DNA from: Streptomyces sp. SolWspMP-5a-2
Lineage (GTDB): Bacteria; Actinomycetota; Actinomycetes; Streptomycetales; Streptomycetaceae
Direction of reading: 5' to 3'
Assembly: GCF_900091845.1 (NCBI RefSeq)
Contig: NZ_FMCI01000250.1
Coordinates: forward strand, 107,069 to 171,068
DNA: 64,000 nt
The translations under genes and the position numbers were made by a program. Within the stretch, counting starts at the first letter, position 1. Every line of letters begins with the position of its first letter. This document shows positions 16,930-25,475 of this stretch, one piece after another. A model generated the notes under the pieces. That model made no database searches, was not told where the DNA came from, and saw only the letters and a list, made by a program, of their open reading frames with translations.

Positions 16930-17885
16930 CGGGCGGCTCCTTCCGCGGCCGGGACCCGCAGCCGCACCTCGGTGCCCGCCTCCGGGCCGGGGCCGAGGGT
17001 GAGGTCGGCGCCGACGAGCAGGGCGCGCTCGCGCATCCCGACGATCCCGGCACCCTCCCTGGCCCCGCCGAGGCCGCTGCCGTTGTCGCGGACGACGAGT
17101 TCGACGCCGCCGTCGACCGGCCGCAGCCTGATCTCGGCGCGGTCGGCACCGGAGTGGCGCGCGGTGTTGGTCAGCCCTTCCTGGGCGACGCGGTAGAGCA
17201 CGAGTTCCGACTCCTCGGTCAGGGCGGGCAGATCGCCTGGACCTCCCGGAATGTGGTGGCGCACGGTCAGCCCGCGGGTGGTGAACTCGCCCGCGAGCGA
17301 GCGCAGCGCGCTGACCAGGCCGAGTTCCTCCAGGACGCCGGGCCGCAGACGGCGGGCGATCCGGCGGATCTCGTCCAGGCCGTCCCGGGTGGCCTCCTGC
17401 GCCTGGCCGACCTCGGCGCGCAGTTCGGCGGGGGCCCGGTCGGCGACCCGTTTGAGCTGGAGCAGCACGGCGGTGAGGGTCTGGCCGACCTCGTCGTGCA
17501 GTTCGCGGGCGATGCGGTGGCGCTCGCGCTCCTGCGCGGAGAGGGCGAGCCCGGCGCCCGCCGCGCGCTCGTTCTCCAGCCGTTCGAGCATGGTGTTGTA
17601 CGTGATGATCAGCTCGGCCGCCTCGGCGGGTCCCGAGACCTCGGCGCGGGCGCCCGGGTGCAGCAGGTCGGCGGCGGCCATGGCACCGCCGAGGCGGCGC
17701 AGCGGGGCGAGCCCGGCGCGCAGCACGAAGGCGTTGCCGACCAGGAGCAGGCCGAGGCCGCCGACGACGACCATCGCCTCGGCGGGCAGCACGGGGGTCG
17801 AGACGGTGACAGGACCGAGCAGCAGGGAGGCGGCGACGACCAGCCCGACGGCGTTGAGCGAGAAGATCCGCCAGAACAGCGACAC
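16926..17885 (-). CDS. NarL-family sensor histidine kinase
   Basis: Membrane sensor kinase (319 aa) paired with the response regulator at 16246. GTG 17885 is favoured because AGGGAGGA stands just upstream; the frame is open further but without a binding site. Two membrane segments (about 5-28 and 35-55) enclose almost no external loop, so the signal is probably sensed in the membrane or by another protein. A HAMP-like linker follows, then HisKA_3 with RHRIARELHDEVGQT (phospho-His near residue 130) and a HATPase domain with DNGSGL and GIVGMRERA. The gene is divergent from the antiporter genes at 18065. Confidence 0.92.
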   Translation of the reverse strand: MSLFWRIFSLNAVGLVVAASLLLGPVTVSTPVLPAEAMVVVGGLGLLLVGNAFVLRAGLAPLRRLGGAMAAADLLHPGARAEVSGPAEAAELIITYNTMLERLENERAAGAGLALSAQERERHRIARELHDEVGQTLTAVLLQLKRVADRAPAELRAEVGQAQEATRDGLDEIRRIARRLRPGVLEELGLVSALRSLAGEFTTRGLTVRHHIPGGPGDLPALTEESELVLYRVAQEGLTNTARHSGADRAEIRLRPVDGGVELVVRDNGSGLGGAREGAGIVGMRERALLVGADLTLGPGPEAGTEVRLRVPAAEGAAR

Positions 17886-18018
17886 GGTCCTCCCTCGTCC
17901 GGCACGTGCTCCCGGCACTGCTGTGCCGAGTCTCCCCACAGCCCCCCGCTCGCGTATATCCGTCACGTCACCCATATCGCCACGGTACGTGTGGGTGGCA
18001 CCATGCAGACTGCCGACC

Positions 18019-18036
18019 GTGATCGCCGATGATCAC
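18019..18036 (+). promoter_or_regulatory. palindrome upstream of the antiporter pair
   Basis: GTGATC, six bases, GATCAC forms a perfect inverted repeat about 28 bp before the start of the KhtT-like gene. It may be an operator or a hairpin in the 5' leader. Confidence 0.4.
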
Positions 18037-18064
18037 GACCAGCTGTTGAGCGAAGGGGAGAAAC

Positions 18065-18550
18065 GTGTCTGCGCCACGCCTGCGGGCGACGCCGTTGCCG
18101 GGGATCGGAGTCCAGTACGACCTGGTGACGAAGGACCAGCGCCACCTGTCCGTGGTGGCGCACCGGGACGGTGCCCGGACCGTGAACATGTACCGGGCCG
18201 ACGACCCCGACTCCTGCGCCCACTCCCTGCGTCTGACCGGCCCCGAGGCGGGCGTGCTCATCGACGCCCTCAAGCCCTCCCACCACAGCGCGAGCCTGCT
18301 GTACACCACCGATCTCGGCCTGGTGGCCGAGCGCATCGAGGTGGCCGCGGCCTCCCGCTGGAACGGACGGGTCCTGGGCGAGACCCGGATGCGCACCGAC
18401 ACCGGGGCCTCCGTGGTCGCGGCGCTGCGCCGGGCCGAGGCGATCCCCTCCCCCGCTCCCGACTTCCGGCTGGCGGGCGGTGACATCCTGATCGTCGTGG
18501 GCACCCGTGAGGGCGTGGACGCCGCCGCGGCGATACTGGGGCGGGAGTGA
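18065..18550 (+). CDS. KhtT-like antiporter regulatory subunit with RCK_C domain
   Basis: Cytoplasmic regulator (161 aa) of a cation:proton antiporter. The C-terminal part (about 85-160) is a TrkA-C/RCK_C domain: RVLGETRMRTDTGASVV, then GGDILIVVGTREGV. The N-terminal half resembles KhtT. In Bacillus, KhtT binds c-di-AMP through RCK_C and controls K+ efflux; c-di-AMP binding here is an inference. GTG 18065 follows AAGGGGAG. Only 4 bases separate the stop from the antiporter start, so the two are co-translated. Confidence 0.85.
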   Translation: MSAPRLRATPLPGIGVQYDLVTKDQRHLSVVAHRDGARTVNMYRADDPDSCAHSLRLTGPEAGVLIDALKPSHHSASLLYTTDLGLVAERIEVAAASRWNGRVLGETRMRTDTGASVVAALRRAEAIPSPAPDFRLAGGDILIVVGTREGVDAAAAILGRE

Positions 18551-18554
18551 TCGG

Positions 18555-19772
18555 GTGCACTCCGCGGTCCTGCTGATCGAGTTCGGTTCCATCCTGCTGG
18601 CCCTCGGCCTGCTCGGCCGGGCGGCCGCCCGGTTCAGTCTCTCCCCCATCCCCCTGTACCTGCTGGCCGGTCTCGCCTTCGGTGAGGGCGGGCTGCTGCC
18701 GCTCGGCGCGAGCGAGGAGTTCGTCGCCACCGGCGCCGAGATCGGCGTCATCCTGCTGCTGCTCATGCTCGGCCTGGAGTACACGGCGGGTGACCTGGTC
18801 ACCAACCTGAAGTCGCACTACCCGGCCGGTCTGGTCGACATGATGTTCAACGCCGTGCCCGGTGCCGCCGTCGCCCTGCTGATGGGCTGGGGCCCGGTGG
18901 CGGCCGTCGTGCTCGCCGGTGTCACCTGGATCTCGTCGTCCGGGGTGATCGCGAAGGTCCTCGGCGACCTGGGCCGGGTCGGCAACCGCGAGACGCCGGT
19001 GATCCTCTCCGTGCTGGTCCTCGAGGACCTCGCGATGGCGGTGTACCTGCCCATCGTGACCGCGCTGGTCGCCGGGGCCGGGCTGCTCGCCGGAAGCCTC
19101 ACGCTGGCCATCGCCCTGGGCGCGGCCGGTCTCGTCCTGTTCGTCGCGGTGCGCTACGGCCGGGTCATCTCCCGGTTCGTCTCCAGCGACGACCCGGAGA
19201 AGCTGCTGCTGGTCGTGCTCGGCATGACGATCCTGGTCGCGGGTGTCGCCCAGCAGCTCCAGGTGTCGGCCGCGGTCGGCGCGTTCCTGGTCGGCATCGC
19301 GCTGTCCGGGGAGGTCGCGGAGGGCGCGCACACCCTGCTGAGCCCGCTGCGCGACCTGTTCGCCGCCGTGTTCTTCGTCTTCTTCGGGCTGCACACCGAC
19401 CCGGCGAGCATCCCGCCGGTGCTGCTGCCCGCGCTGGCCCTGGCGGTGCTGACGGCGGCCACGAAGATCGCCACCGGCTACTGGGCGGCCCGCAGGGCGG
19501 GCATCTCGGTCAAGGGGCGCTGGCGCACGGGCGGCGCGCTGGTGGCGCGCGGCGAGTTCTCGATCGTCATCGCGGGCCTCGCGGTCGGCGCGGGCATCGA
19601 GCCCTCGCTCGGCCCGCTGGCCACGGCGTACGTGCTCATCCTGGTCGTCCTCGGGCCGCTCACCGCGCGGTACACCGAGCCGGTCGCCCGTCTGGTCACC
19701 GAGCGGCTGGCCGCCCGCAAGCGGGTCGCGCAGCCGGTGGAGGAGGCGGAGGAGGTTCCGGTGGGCGACTGA
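18555..19772 (+). CDS. KhtU-like cation:proton antiporter (CPA2 family)
   Basis: Integral membrane antiporter of the Na+/H+ exchanger (Kef-like, CPA2) family, 405 aa with about twelve hydrophobic segments. GTG 18555 follows GGGAG, the 3' end of the preceding gene, and begins VHSAVLLIEFG. Recognisable features are PLYLLAGLAFGEGG, the LLMLGLEYTAGDL region, WISSSGVIAKVLGDLGR and, near the end, the GGALVARGEFSIV stretch common to KefB/KhtU. It probably exports K+ or Na+ in exchange for protons and is gated by the KhtT-like subunit. Together they would serve pH or osmotic homeostasis. Confidence 0.88.
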   Translation: MHSAVLLIEFGSILLALGLLGRAAARFSLSPIPLYLLAGLAFGEGGLLPLGASEEFVATGAEIGVILLLLMLGLEYTAGDLVTNLKSHYPAGLVDMMFNAVPGAAVALLMGWGPVAAVVLAGVTWISSSGVIAKVLGDLGRVGNRETPVILSVLVLEDLAMAVYLPIVTALVAGAGLLAGSLTLAIALGAAGLVLFVAVRYGRVISRFVSSDDPEKLLLVVLGMTILVAGVAQQLQVSAAVGAFLVGIALSGEVAEGAHTLLSPLRDLFAAVFFVFFGLHTDPASIPPVLLPALALAVLTAATKIATGYWAARRAGISVKGRWRTGGALVARGEFSIVIAGLAVGAGIEPSLGPLATAYVLILVVLGPLTARYTEPVARLVTERLAARKRVAQPVEEAEEVPVGD

Positions 19773-19787
19773 GCCCCGCCGGTGCAC

Positions 19788-19829
19788 CGGGCCCACGGCA
19801 CGCCCTGGAGGGGAGCCGCCGTGGGCCCG
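19788..19829. terminator. bidirectional terminator
   Basis: CGGGCCCACGGC (19788-19799) and GCCGTGGGCCCG (19818-19829) form a perfect 12-bp stem between the convergent antiporter and MazG-like genes, serving both. Confidence 0.85.
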
Positions 19830-19847
19830 TCCGTCGTTCCGGCCCGC

Positions 19848-20252
19848 TCAGTCCGCCTCGGGGCTCCAGCCCTGGCCGCGCAGGACGGCCGTCACGTCCG
19901 GGGCCCGGTAGTGCTCGCCCTTGAGGACCTTGCCGTCGTCGCGGCGCACCACCCGGCCGTCCGGGCCGAGCTTGGTCATGTTGGAGCGGTGGATCTCGGC
20001 GATCACCGCGTCCAGGTCGATGCCGTGCACCAGGGCGGTTCCGTAGGCCACGTAGACGACGTCGGCCAGTTCGTGCGCGAGCTTGTCGAGGGGGCCGCTC
20101 ACGGCGACCTCGGCCACCTCGGCGGCCTCCTCGCGCAGCAGCTCACCGCGCTGGGCGGCCAGCTCGGGCGGCACCTCGCCGGGACTGGTGCGGACGTCGA
20201 GCCCGACGGCGAGGTGGAAGGCGCGGACCAGGTCGGCGGGCGATGCAGTCAT
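19848..20252 (-). CDS. MazG-like nucleotide pyrophosphohydrolase
   Basis: A 134-aa all-helical protein of the MazG/all-alpha NTP pyrophosphatase superfamily. The metal-binding pattern is visible as REEAAEVAEVA (about residues 40-50) and HELADVVYVAYG (about 60-72). Such enzymes hydrolyse NTPs or modified nucleotides to NMP and pyrophosphate. The C-terminal part (SNMTKLGPDGRVVRRDDGKVL) is typical of phage- and actinobacteria-type members. It is a single gene, convergent with the antiporter. The substrate is unknown. Confidence 0.87.
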   Translation of the reverse strand: MTASPADLVRAFHLAVGLDVRTSPGEVPPELAAQRGELLREEAAEVAEVAVSGPLDKLAHELADVVYVAYGTALVHGIDLDAVIAEIHRSNMTKLGPDGRVVRRDDGKVLKGEHYRAPDVTAVLRGQGWSPEAD

Positions 20253-20418
20253 ACGGCGACTCTACCGACGCGGGCCCCCGCCCCGGCCCGGTCCGAGCCC
20301 CCGCCCCGCCCGGGGTCCGTGCCCCGCCCCCCTGACCCCGTCCCGCCTCCATCCCCTCCCCTGCCCCCCCGCCCCCGCCCCTGGTCAGTTCCGTGTGTCT
20401 GCTGGCAGGATCGCGCTC

Positions 20419-21420
20419 ATGTCCACGTTCTTCCCCCGGCCCGGCCGGCGCCGCGCCCTCCTGGCGGCCGCCGCCGGGTCCGTCGCGTTCGGGCTGCTGC
20501 TGTGGTGGCTGCTGCCCCTGGGCGAGGACCCGCCGAGCGGCACGATCACCTTCAGCACCGGCACCAGGGCCGGGGTCTACCAGCAGTACGGCAAGCTCCT
20601 CCAGCAGGAGTTCCATCAGGACATGCCGGAGCTGCGGGTCACCCTGACGACCAGCGCCGGGTCCCAGGAGAACGTGCGGCGGGTGGCCACCGGGGAGGCC
20701 GACTTCACCATCACCGCGGCGGACGCGGTGGAGACGTACGAGCTGAGCGACGACAACCCGGGCGCGACCCGGCTGCGCGGGGTGGCCCGCCTCTACGACG
20801 ACTACGTCCAGCTCGTGGTGCCGCGTGACTCCCCCGTGCGGTCGGTCGCCGACCTCAAGGGCAGGCGGGTGGCGACGGGGCTGCCGGGTTCCGGGGTGCG
20901 GCTGATAGCGGACCGGGTCCTGAAGGCGGCGGGGGTCGACCCCGTCAAGGACATCACGCCCAGCTCCGACGGCATCGACATCGGGCCAGCCGGGCTGCGG
21001 GACGGCCGGATCGACGCGTTCTTCTGGTCCGGCGGGCTGCCCACGCAGGGGCTGCAGAAGCTGACGCCGTCCTTCGCGTTCCGGTTCGTGCCGATCGGCG
21101 CCGACCTCGTGGCCAAGCTGCACGAACAGGGCGGCGCCACCCGCTACTACCGGTCGACGAACATGCCGGAGTCGGCCTACCGGGGGCTCCAGAACGGCGC
21201 CGCGGTCCCGACGATCGCGGTCTCCAACATCCTGATGACCCGCACGGACGTCGATCCCCGGCTGACCGAGTGGATCACCCGCACGGTCATCAAGAGCCGG
21301 GACCGGATCGGCTCCACCGTGCACTCCGCGCAACTCGTCGACCTGCGCACGGCGATCTACACGGACCCGCTCGCCCTGCACGAGGGCGCCCGCAGGTACT
21401 ACCGCTCGGTCAAGCCGTAG
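20419..21420 (+). CDS. TAXI family solute-binding protein
   Basis: Exported or membrane-tethered binding protein (333 aa) of the TAXI group of TRAP-type receptors. It has a basic N-terminus and one hydrophobic helix (about 12-34), then ITFSTGTRAGVYQQYG, TTSAGSQENVRRVATGEADF and the lobe-two region VADLKGRRVATGLPGSG. No TRAP membrane subunit is encoded nearby. Instead its 3' end overlaps by 11 bp, convergently, that of the sensor kinase gene gluK. In Streptomyces such a protein might act as a sensor partner instead of a transporter; that is inference. ATG 20419 is chosen because the upstream 165 bp are C-rich non-coding sequence. Confidence 0.85.
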   Translation: MSTFFPRPGRRRALLAAAAGSVAFGLLLWWLLPLGEDPPSGTITFSTGTRAGVYQQYGKLLQQEFHQDMPELRVTLTTSAGSQENVRRVATGEADFTITAADAVETYELSDDNPGATRLRGVARLYDDYVQLVVPRDSPVRSVADLKGRRVATGLPGSGVRLIADRVLKAAGVDPVKDITPSSDGIDIGPAGLRDGRIDAFFWSGGLPTQGLQKLTPSFAFRFVPIGADLVAKLHEQGGATRYYRSTNMPESAYRGLQNGAAVPTIAVSNILMTRTDVDPRLTEWITRTVIKSRDRIGSTVHSAQLVDLRTAIYTDPLALHEGARRYYRSVKP

Positions 21421-22813
21421 GGCCCGACCGGGGCACCGTCACCGTCACCCGCAGCCCGTGCGGGGGGTGGTGGTCGTAGGCGATGGTGCCGCCGCCCGCC
21501 GCCAGCAGGGTGCGGGAGATGGAGAGGCCGAGGCCGGAGCCCTTGATGTTCTGGTGGTGGGCGCTGCGCCAGAAGCGGTCGCCGACCCGGCTCAGCTCCT
21601 CGTCGGTCAGCCCGGGGCCGCGGTCCGCGACGACGACGGTCGTGGTGGTGCCGTCGAAGCCCACGGCCACCTCGACCGTCTCTCCCTCGGGCGTGAACTT
21701 GACGGCGTTGTCGATCACCGCGTCCAGCGCGCTGGAGAGGGTGACCGGGTCGGCCCAGGCGGTGGTCGGCGGGCAGTCACCGGCCAGCCGGACGCCCTTG
21801 GCCTCGGCCGTGGGGGTCCAGGCGGCCACCCGCTCCGCGGTCAGCGCCCCGAGGTCGGTGATCCGCAGATCGGCCTCGGCGTGCTCGGCGAGGGCGAGGT
21901 CGAGCAGGTCGTCGAGGACGGTGGCGAGCCGTTTGCCCTCGGTGCGCACGGAGGCGATCTCCTCGTTGCCGTCGGGCAGTTCGAGGGCGAGCAGCTCGAT
22001 GCGCAGCAGCAACGCGGCCAGCGGGTTGCGCAGTTGGTGGGAGGCGTCGGCGACGAAGGCCCGCTGCTGTTCGAGGACGTCCTCGACGTTGTCCGCCATC
22101 TCGTTGAACGACCGGGCCAGGCGCCGGAGTTCCGGCGGACCGCCGGCCGCCGCGACCCGCGACTTCAGGCGTCCGGTGGCGATGTCGTGGGTGGTGGCGT
22201 CCAGGATGCGCACCGGCCGCAGCACCCAGCCGGTCAGCCGCAGCGCCGCCCCCACGGCCAGCAGCATCGCCGCGCTCTCGCCCGCGGCGATCACCAGCCA
22301 GCCGTGCAGGATCCGTGAACGCATCGACCCGGTGGGCGAGTCGGTGACGACGACGGCGACGACGTCACCGTCCCGGATCACCGGCGAGGCGACGACCAGC
22401 CGGTCGCGCTGCCACGGCCACACCTGCTCGGGGTCGTGGCTGCGCCGGCTGAGCAGCGCCTCGGCGAACGCGTCCCGCATCTCCCCCGCCTCCGGCAGCC
22501 GCCAGTGGACGGGCGCGGCGGCCATCGGGACCTCGCTGTGGCAGAAGACACCGGCACGGATGCCGTACACGTCGTAGTAGCTGGCGAGTTCGGTGCTGAG
22601 GGTCTCCAGGCGTTCGTCGGTGGTGACCCGGGTGGTGCCGCAGCCGTCGGTGACGAACTGGGCGAGGGCCGCGAAGCGCGCGGTGTCGTCGATCCGGTCG
22701 ACGACGACGCGTTGCTGCTCGGCGGCGGCCACGCTGATCGCGAGCGGCACGCCGAGCGCCAGCAGCACGGCCGCCAGCAGGACGATGAGCAGCGGCAGCA
22801 GCCGGGTACGCAC
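21410..22813 (-). CDS. sensor histidine kinase GluK
   Basis: OmpR-family sensor kinase (467 aa). Two membrane helices (about 5-30 and 172-195) flank an extracellular domain of about 140 residues containing two cysteines (DGCGTT and FCHSE). HAMP follows, then HisKA with FVADASHQLRNPLAALL (phospho-His about residue 256) and a HATPase domain ending GSGLGLSIS. By synteny with S. coelicolor it is GluK, reported to sense extracellular glutamate and, with GluR, to activate gluABCD. The partner gene gluR lies 13 bp upstream in the same operon. Its 3' end overlaps the convergent TAXI gene. Confidence 0.88.
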   Translation of the reverse strand: MRTRLLPLLIVLLAAVLLALGVPLAISVAAAEQQRVVVDRIDDTARFAALAQFVTDGCGTTRVTTDERLETLSTELASYYDVYGIRAGVFCHSEVPMAAAPVHWRLPEAGEMRDAFAEALLSRRSHDPEQVWPWQRDRLVVASPVIRDGDVVAVVVTDSPTGSMRSRILHGWLVIAAGESAAMLLAVGAALRLTGWVLRPVRILDATTHDIATGRLKSRVAAAGGPPELRRLARSFNEMADNVEDVLEQQRAFVADASHQLRNPLAALLLRIELLALELPDGNEEIASVRTEGKRLATVLDDLLDLALAEHAEADLRITDLGALTAERVAAWTPTAEAKGVRLAGDCPPTTAWADPVTLSSALDAVIDNAVKFTPEGETVEVAVGFDGTTTTVVVADRGPGLTDEELSRVGDRFWRSAHHQNIKGSGLGLSISRTLLAAGGGTIAYDHHPPHGLRVTVTVPRSGPTA

Positions 22814-22826
22814 CTGTCGTCCCCCG

Positions 22827-23513
22827 CTAGGCGGCCGGGGTGACGAGCCGGTAGCCCACCCCGCGCACGGTCTCGATCAGCGCGGGCATGCGCAACTTGG
22901 CCCGCAGGGACGCGACATGCACTTCGAGGGTGCGGCCGGTCCCCTCCCAACTGGTGCGCCAGACCTCGCTGATGATCTGCTCCCGGCGGAAGACCACGCC
23001 GGGGCGCTGGGCGAGCAGGGCCAGCAGGTCGAACTCCTTGCGGGTCAGCTGGACGACGGTGCCGTCCACGCCGACCTGCCGGGTGGACAGTTCGATGAGG
23101 AGCGGGCCGAGCCGCAGCGCGTCACTGTCGCCGCCCGCCGGGTCCTCGTGGACGGTGCGGCGGCTCACGGCGTGGATCCTGGCCAGGAGTTCGCCGGTGT
23201 CGTAGGGCTTGACCACGTAGTCGTCGGCGCCCAGGTTGAGGCCGTGGATGCGGGAGCGGACGTCCGCCCGCGCGGTGACCATGATCACCGGTGTGCTGGT
23301 GCGTTTTCGGATCTTGCCGCAGACCTCGTAGCCGTCCTGGTCGGGCAGGCCGAGGTCGAGCAGGACGACGCCGAACCCGTCGCTCTCCGGGACCAGGGCG
23401 CGCAGGGCCTCCTCGCCGCTGCGGGCGTGGGTGACGTCGAACCCGTGGCGGGCCAGGACGGCGGACAGCGCGGCGGCGACATGGTTGTCGTCCTCGACGA
23501 GCAGCAGCCTCAC
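22827..23513 (-). CDS. response regulator GluR
   Basis: OmpR/PhoB-type response regulator (228 aa): receiver with LLLVEDDNH and phosphorylation site in VVLLDLGLPDQDG (about residue 51), then a winged HTH containing LTRKEFDLLALLAQRPG and ending in RGVGYRLV. I start at GTG 23513, with AAGGGGG at 23523-23529 on the complementary strand; the frame continues to 23546 without better support. It is divergent from gluA, with 285 bp between, where its binding site should lie. Known work on the S. coelicolor counterpart links it to glutamate uptake; the name here is by synteny. Confidence 0.88.
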   Translation of the reverse strand: MRLLLVEDDNHVAAALSAVLARHGFDVTHARSGEEALRALVPESDGFGVVLLDLGLPDQDGYEVCGKIRKRTSTPVIMVTARADVRSRIHGLNLGADDYVVKPYDTGELLARIHAVSRRTVHEDPAGGDSDALRLGPLLIELSTRQVGVDGTVVQLTRKEFDLLALLAQRPGVVFRREQIISEVWRTSWEGTGRTLEVHVASLRAKLRMPALIETVRGVGYRLVTPAA

Positions 23514-23711
23514 CCGGGCCCCCTTCGGTTCATCGGCCGTACGCACGGCGTGGGTACACCTCGCGTACGCGCGCGTGCACTTCCGCAGTCACGCTGATGG
23601 ACGAGGACGCCGTCAAGGGCGTTCCGGTTGCGCGGCACTTCCGTTATCCGCCCGATACGCACGGATCGCCCGAGGAGCACAGGGGGTGCCCGCTCGCTAC
23701 CGGATCGTGAT

Positions 23712-23757
23712 GCTCAGATCTCGCTCAGATGTGATGACGGTCGCATTACCCCGTCAT
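23712..23757. promoter_or_regulatory. candidate GluR box in the gluR-gluA intergenic region
   Basis: GCTCAGAT occurs at 23712-23719 and again at 23723-23730, a direct repeat of 11-bp period, typical for OmpR-family regulators. Directly after it, ATGACGG (23734-23740) and CCGTCAT (23751-23757) form an inverted repeat, and CATTAC recurs at 23744 and 23755, again 11 bp apart. The cluster lies 42-87 bp before gluA. It is the best operator candidate in the window. Confidence 0.55.
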
Positions 23758-23798
23758 TACTGTCCTCCGAAACCGAGGAGGACGGGAGCCTGATCGCG

Positions 23799-24575
23799 AT
23801 GACCGAAGTATCGGTGGCCAAGGAAGAGGTGGCCTCCACCGGCGACCTGGTCGTCCTGAAGAACGTCAACAAGCACTTCGGCGCTCTGCACGTGCTCCAG
23901 GACATCGAGCTGACGATCACCCGTGGCGAGGTGGTCGTCGTCATCGGGCCCTCCGGGTCCGGGAAGTCCACGCTCTGCCGCACCATCAACCGGCTGGAGA
24001 CCATCGACGCCGGCGCCATCACGATCGACGGCAAGCCCCTGCCCCAGGAGGGCAAGGAGCTGGCCCGGCTGCGGGCCGACGTCGGGATGGTCTTCCAGTC
24101 CTTCAACCTCTTCTCGCACAAGACGGTGCTGGAGAACGTCATGCTGGGCCAGATCAAGGTCCGCAAGACGGAGAAGGCGAAGGCCGAGGAGAAGGCGCGG
24201 GCGCTGCTCGACCGGGTCGGGGTGGGCACCCAGGCCGACAAGTACCCGGCGCAGCTCTCCGGCGGCCAGCAGCAGCGCGTGGCGATCGCCAGGGCGCTGG
24301 CCATGGACCCGAAGGTGATGCTCTTCGACGAGCCGACGTCGGCGCTCGACCCGGAGATGATCAACGAGGTCCTCGAAGTCATGCAGCAGCTCGCCCGGGA
24401 CGGCATGACCATGATCGTCGTCACGCACGAGATGGGTTTCGCGCGCTCCGCCGCGAACCGGGTGGTCTTCATGGCCGACGGCCGGATCGTCGAGGAGGCC
24501 ACGCCCGACCAGTTCTTCAGCAACCCGCGCAGCGACCGGGCGAAGGACTTCCTGTCGAAGATCCTGCACCACTGA
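23799..24575 (+). CDS. glutamate ABC transporter ATP-binding protein GluA
   Basis: ATPase (258 aa) energising an amino-acid uptake system. Walker A GPSGSGKSTLC is near residue 53, followed by Q-loop VFQSFNLF, signature LSGGQQQRVAIARAL, Walker B VMLFDEPTSALDPEM and the H-loop VTHEMGFAR. It belongs to the polar amino-acid (GlnQ/GluA) subfamily. ATG 23799 follows GGGAG by 10 bases; N-terminal extension to 23628 would run through the regulatory repeats. It is the first gene of gluABCD, and the operon is divergent from gluRK. Confidence 0.95.
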   Translation: MTEVSVAKEEVASTGDLVVLKNVNKHFGALHVLQDIELTITRGEVVVVIGPSGSGKSTLCRTINRLETIDAGAITIDGKPLPQEGKELARLRADVGMVFQSFNLFSHKTVLENVMLGQIKVRKTEKAKAEEKARALLDRVGVGTQADKYPAQLSGGQQQRVAIARALAMDPKVMLFDEPTSALDPEMINEVLEVMQQLARDGMTMIVVTHEMGFARSAANRVVFMADGRIVEEATPDQFFSNPRSDRAKDFLSKILHH

Positions 24576-24625
24576 CCCAGGCCCCGCACGGCCGCCAACC
24601 CTTCACCACCAAAAGGACGTTCACC

Positions 24626-25462
24626 ATGAAGCTCCGCAAGGTCACCGCCGCCTCGGCCGCCGTGCTCGCCCTCTCCGTCGCCGCCACCGCCTGCGGCTCC
24701 GGCGACAGCGACGACAAGGGGTCGGGCAGCGGTTCCAAGAAGATCTCCATCGGCATCAAGTTCGACCAGCCCGGCATCGGCCAGAAGACGCCGCAGGGCT
24801 ACAGCGGCTTCGACGTCGACGTCGCCACGTACGTCGCCAAGAAGCTCGGCTACGACGCCGGCCAGATCGAGTGGAAGGAGTCGAAGAGCCAGGACCGCGA
24901 GACCATGCTCCAGCGCGGTGACGTCGACTTCATCGTCGCCTCCTACTCGATCACCCCCGAGCGCGCGGAGAAGGTCGACTTCGCTGGCCCGTACCTGCTG
25001 GCCCACCAGGACGTCCTGATCGCCGCCGACGACTCGTCGATCAAGTCCGCCGCCGACCTCAACGGCAAGAAGCTGTGTTCGGTGACCGGCTCGACCTCGG
25101 CGCAGAACGTCAAGGACAAGCTGGCCCCCAAGGCCAACCTGCAGAAGTACCCGACCTACTCGGCCTGCCTCACCGGTCTCCAGAACGGTGCCATCGAGGC
25201 GCTGACCACGGACGACTCGATCCTCGCCGGGTACGCCTCGCAGTCGCAGTTCAAGGGCAAGTTCAAGCTCGCCGGCCTGAAGATGACCAACGAGAACTAC
25301 GGCATCGGCGTCAAGAAGGGCAGCGACCTCAAGGCGAAGATCAACACCGCCCTCGAGGCCATGGTCTCCGACCAGTCCTGGCAGAAGGCCGTCGACAAGA
25401 ACTTCGGCCCCGCGAACTACAAGAACGACCCCGCGCCGAAGATCGGCGACGTCAAGAGCTGA
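24626..25462 (+). CDS. glutamate-binding lipoprotein GluB
   Basis: Extracytoplasmic binding protein (278 aa) of the family 3 amino-acid receptors. The N-terminus MKLRKVTAASAAVLALSVAA ends in the lipobox ATAC, so the mature protein is lipid-anchored at about residue 23. Family 3 features are the FDVDVATYVAKKLGY helix, QDRETMLQRGDVDFIVASYSIT and FAGPYLL. It delivers glutamate or a related acidic amino acid to GluCD. The ORF lies 50 bp after gluA. A hairpin between this gene and gluC may raise binding-protein expression above that of the permeases. Confidence 0.94.
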   Translation: MKLRKVTAASAAVLALSVAATACGSGDSDDKGSGSGSKKISIGIKFDQPGIGQKTPQGYSGFDVDVATYVAKKLGYDAGQIEWKESKSQDRETMLQRGDVDFIVASYSITPERAEKVDFAGPYLLAHQDVLIAADDSSIKSAADLNGKKLCSVTGSTSAQNVKDKLAPKANLQKYPTYSACLTGLQNGAIEALTTDDSILAGYASQSQFKGKFKLAGLKMTNENYGIGVKKGSDLKAKINTALEAMVSDQSWQKAVDKNFGPANYKNDPAPKIGDVKS

Positions 25463-25475
25463 CCAGATCCCGACC

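Noticed and set aside
20253..20418. Possible upstream extension of the TAXI gene to 20083.
   Set aside because: The stretch is C-rich filler coding Pro/Arg repeats and overlaps the MazG-like gene on the other strand; the signal-like helix starts after ATG 20419.
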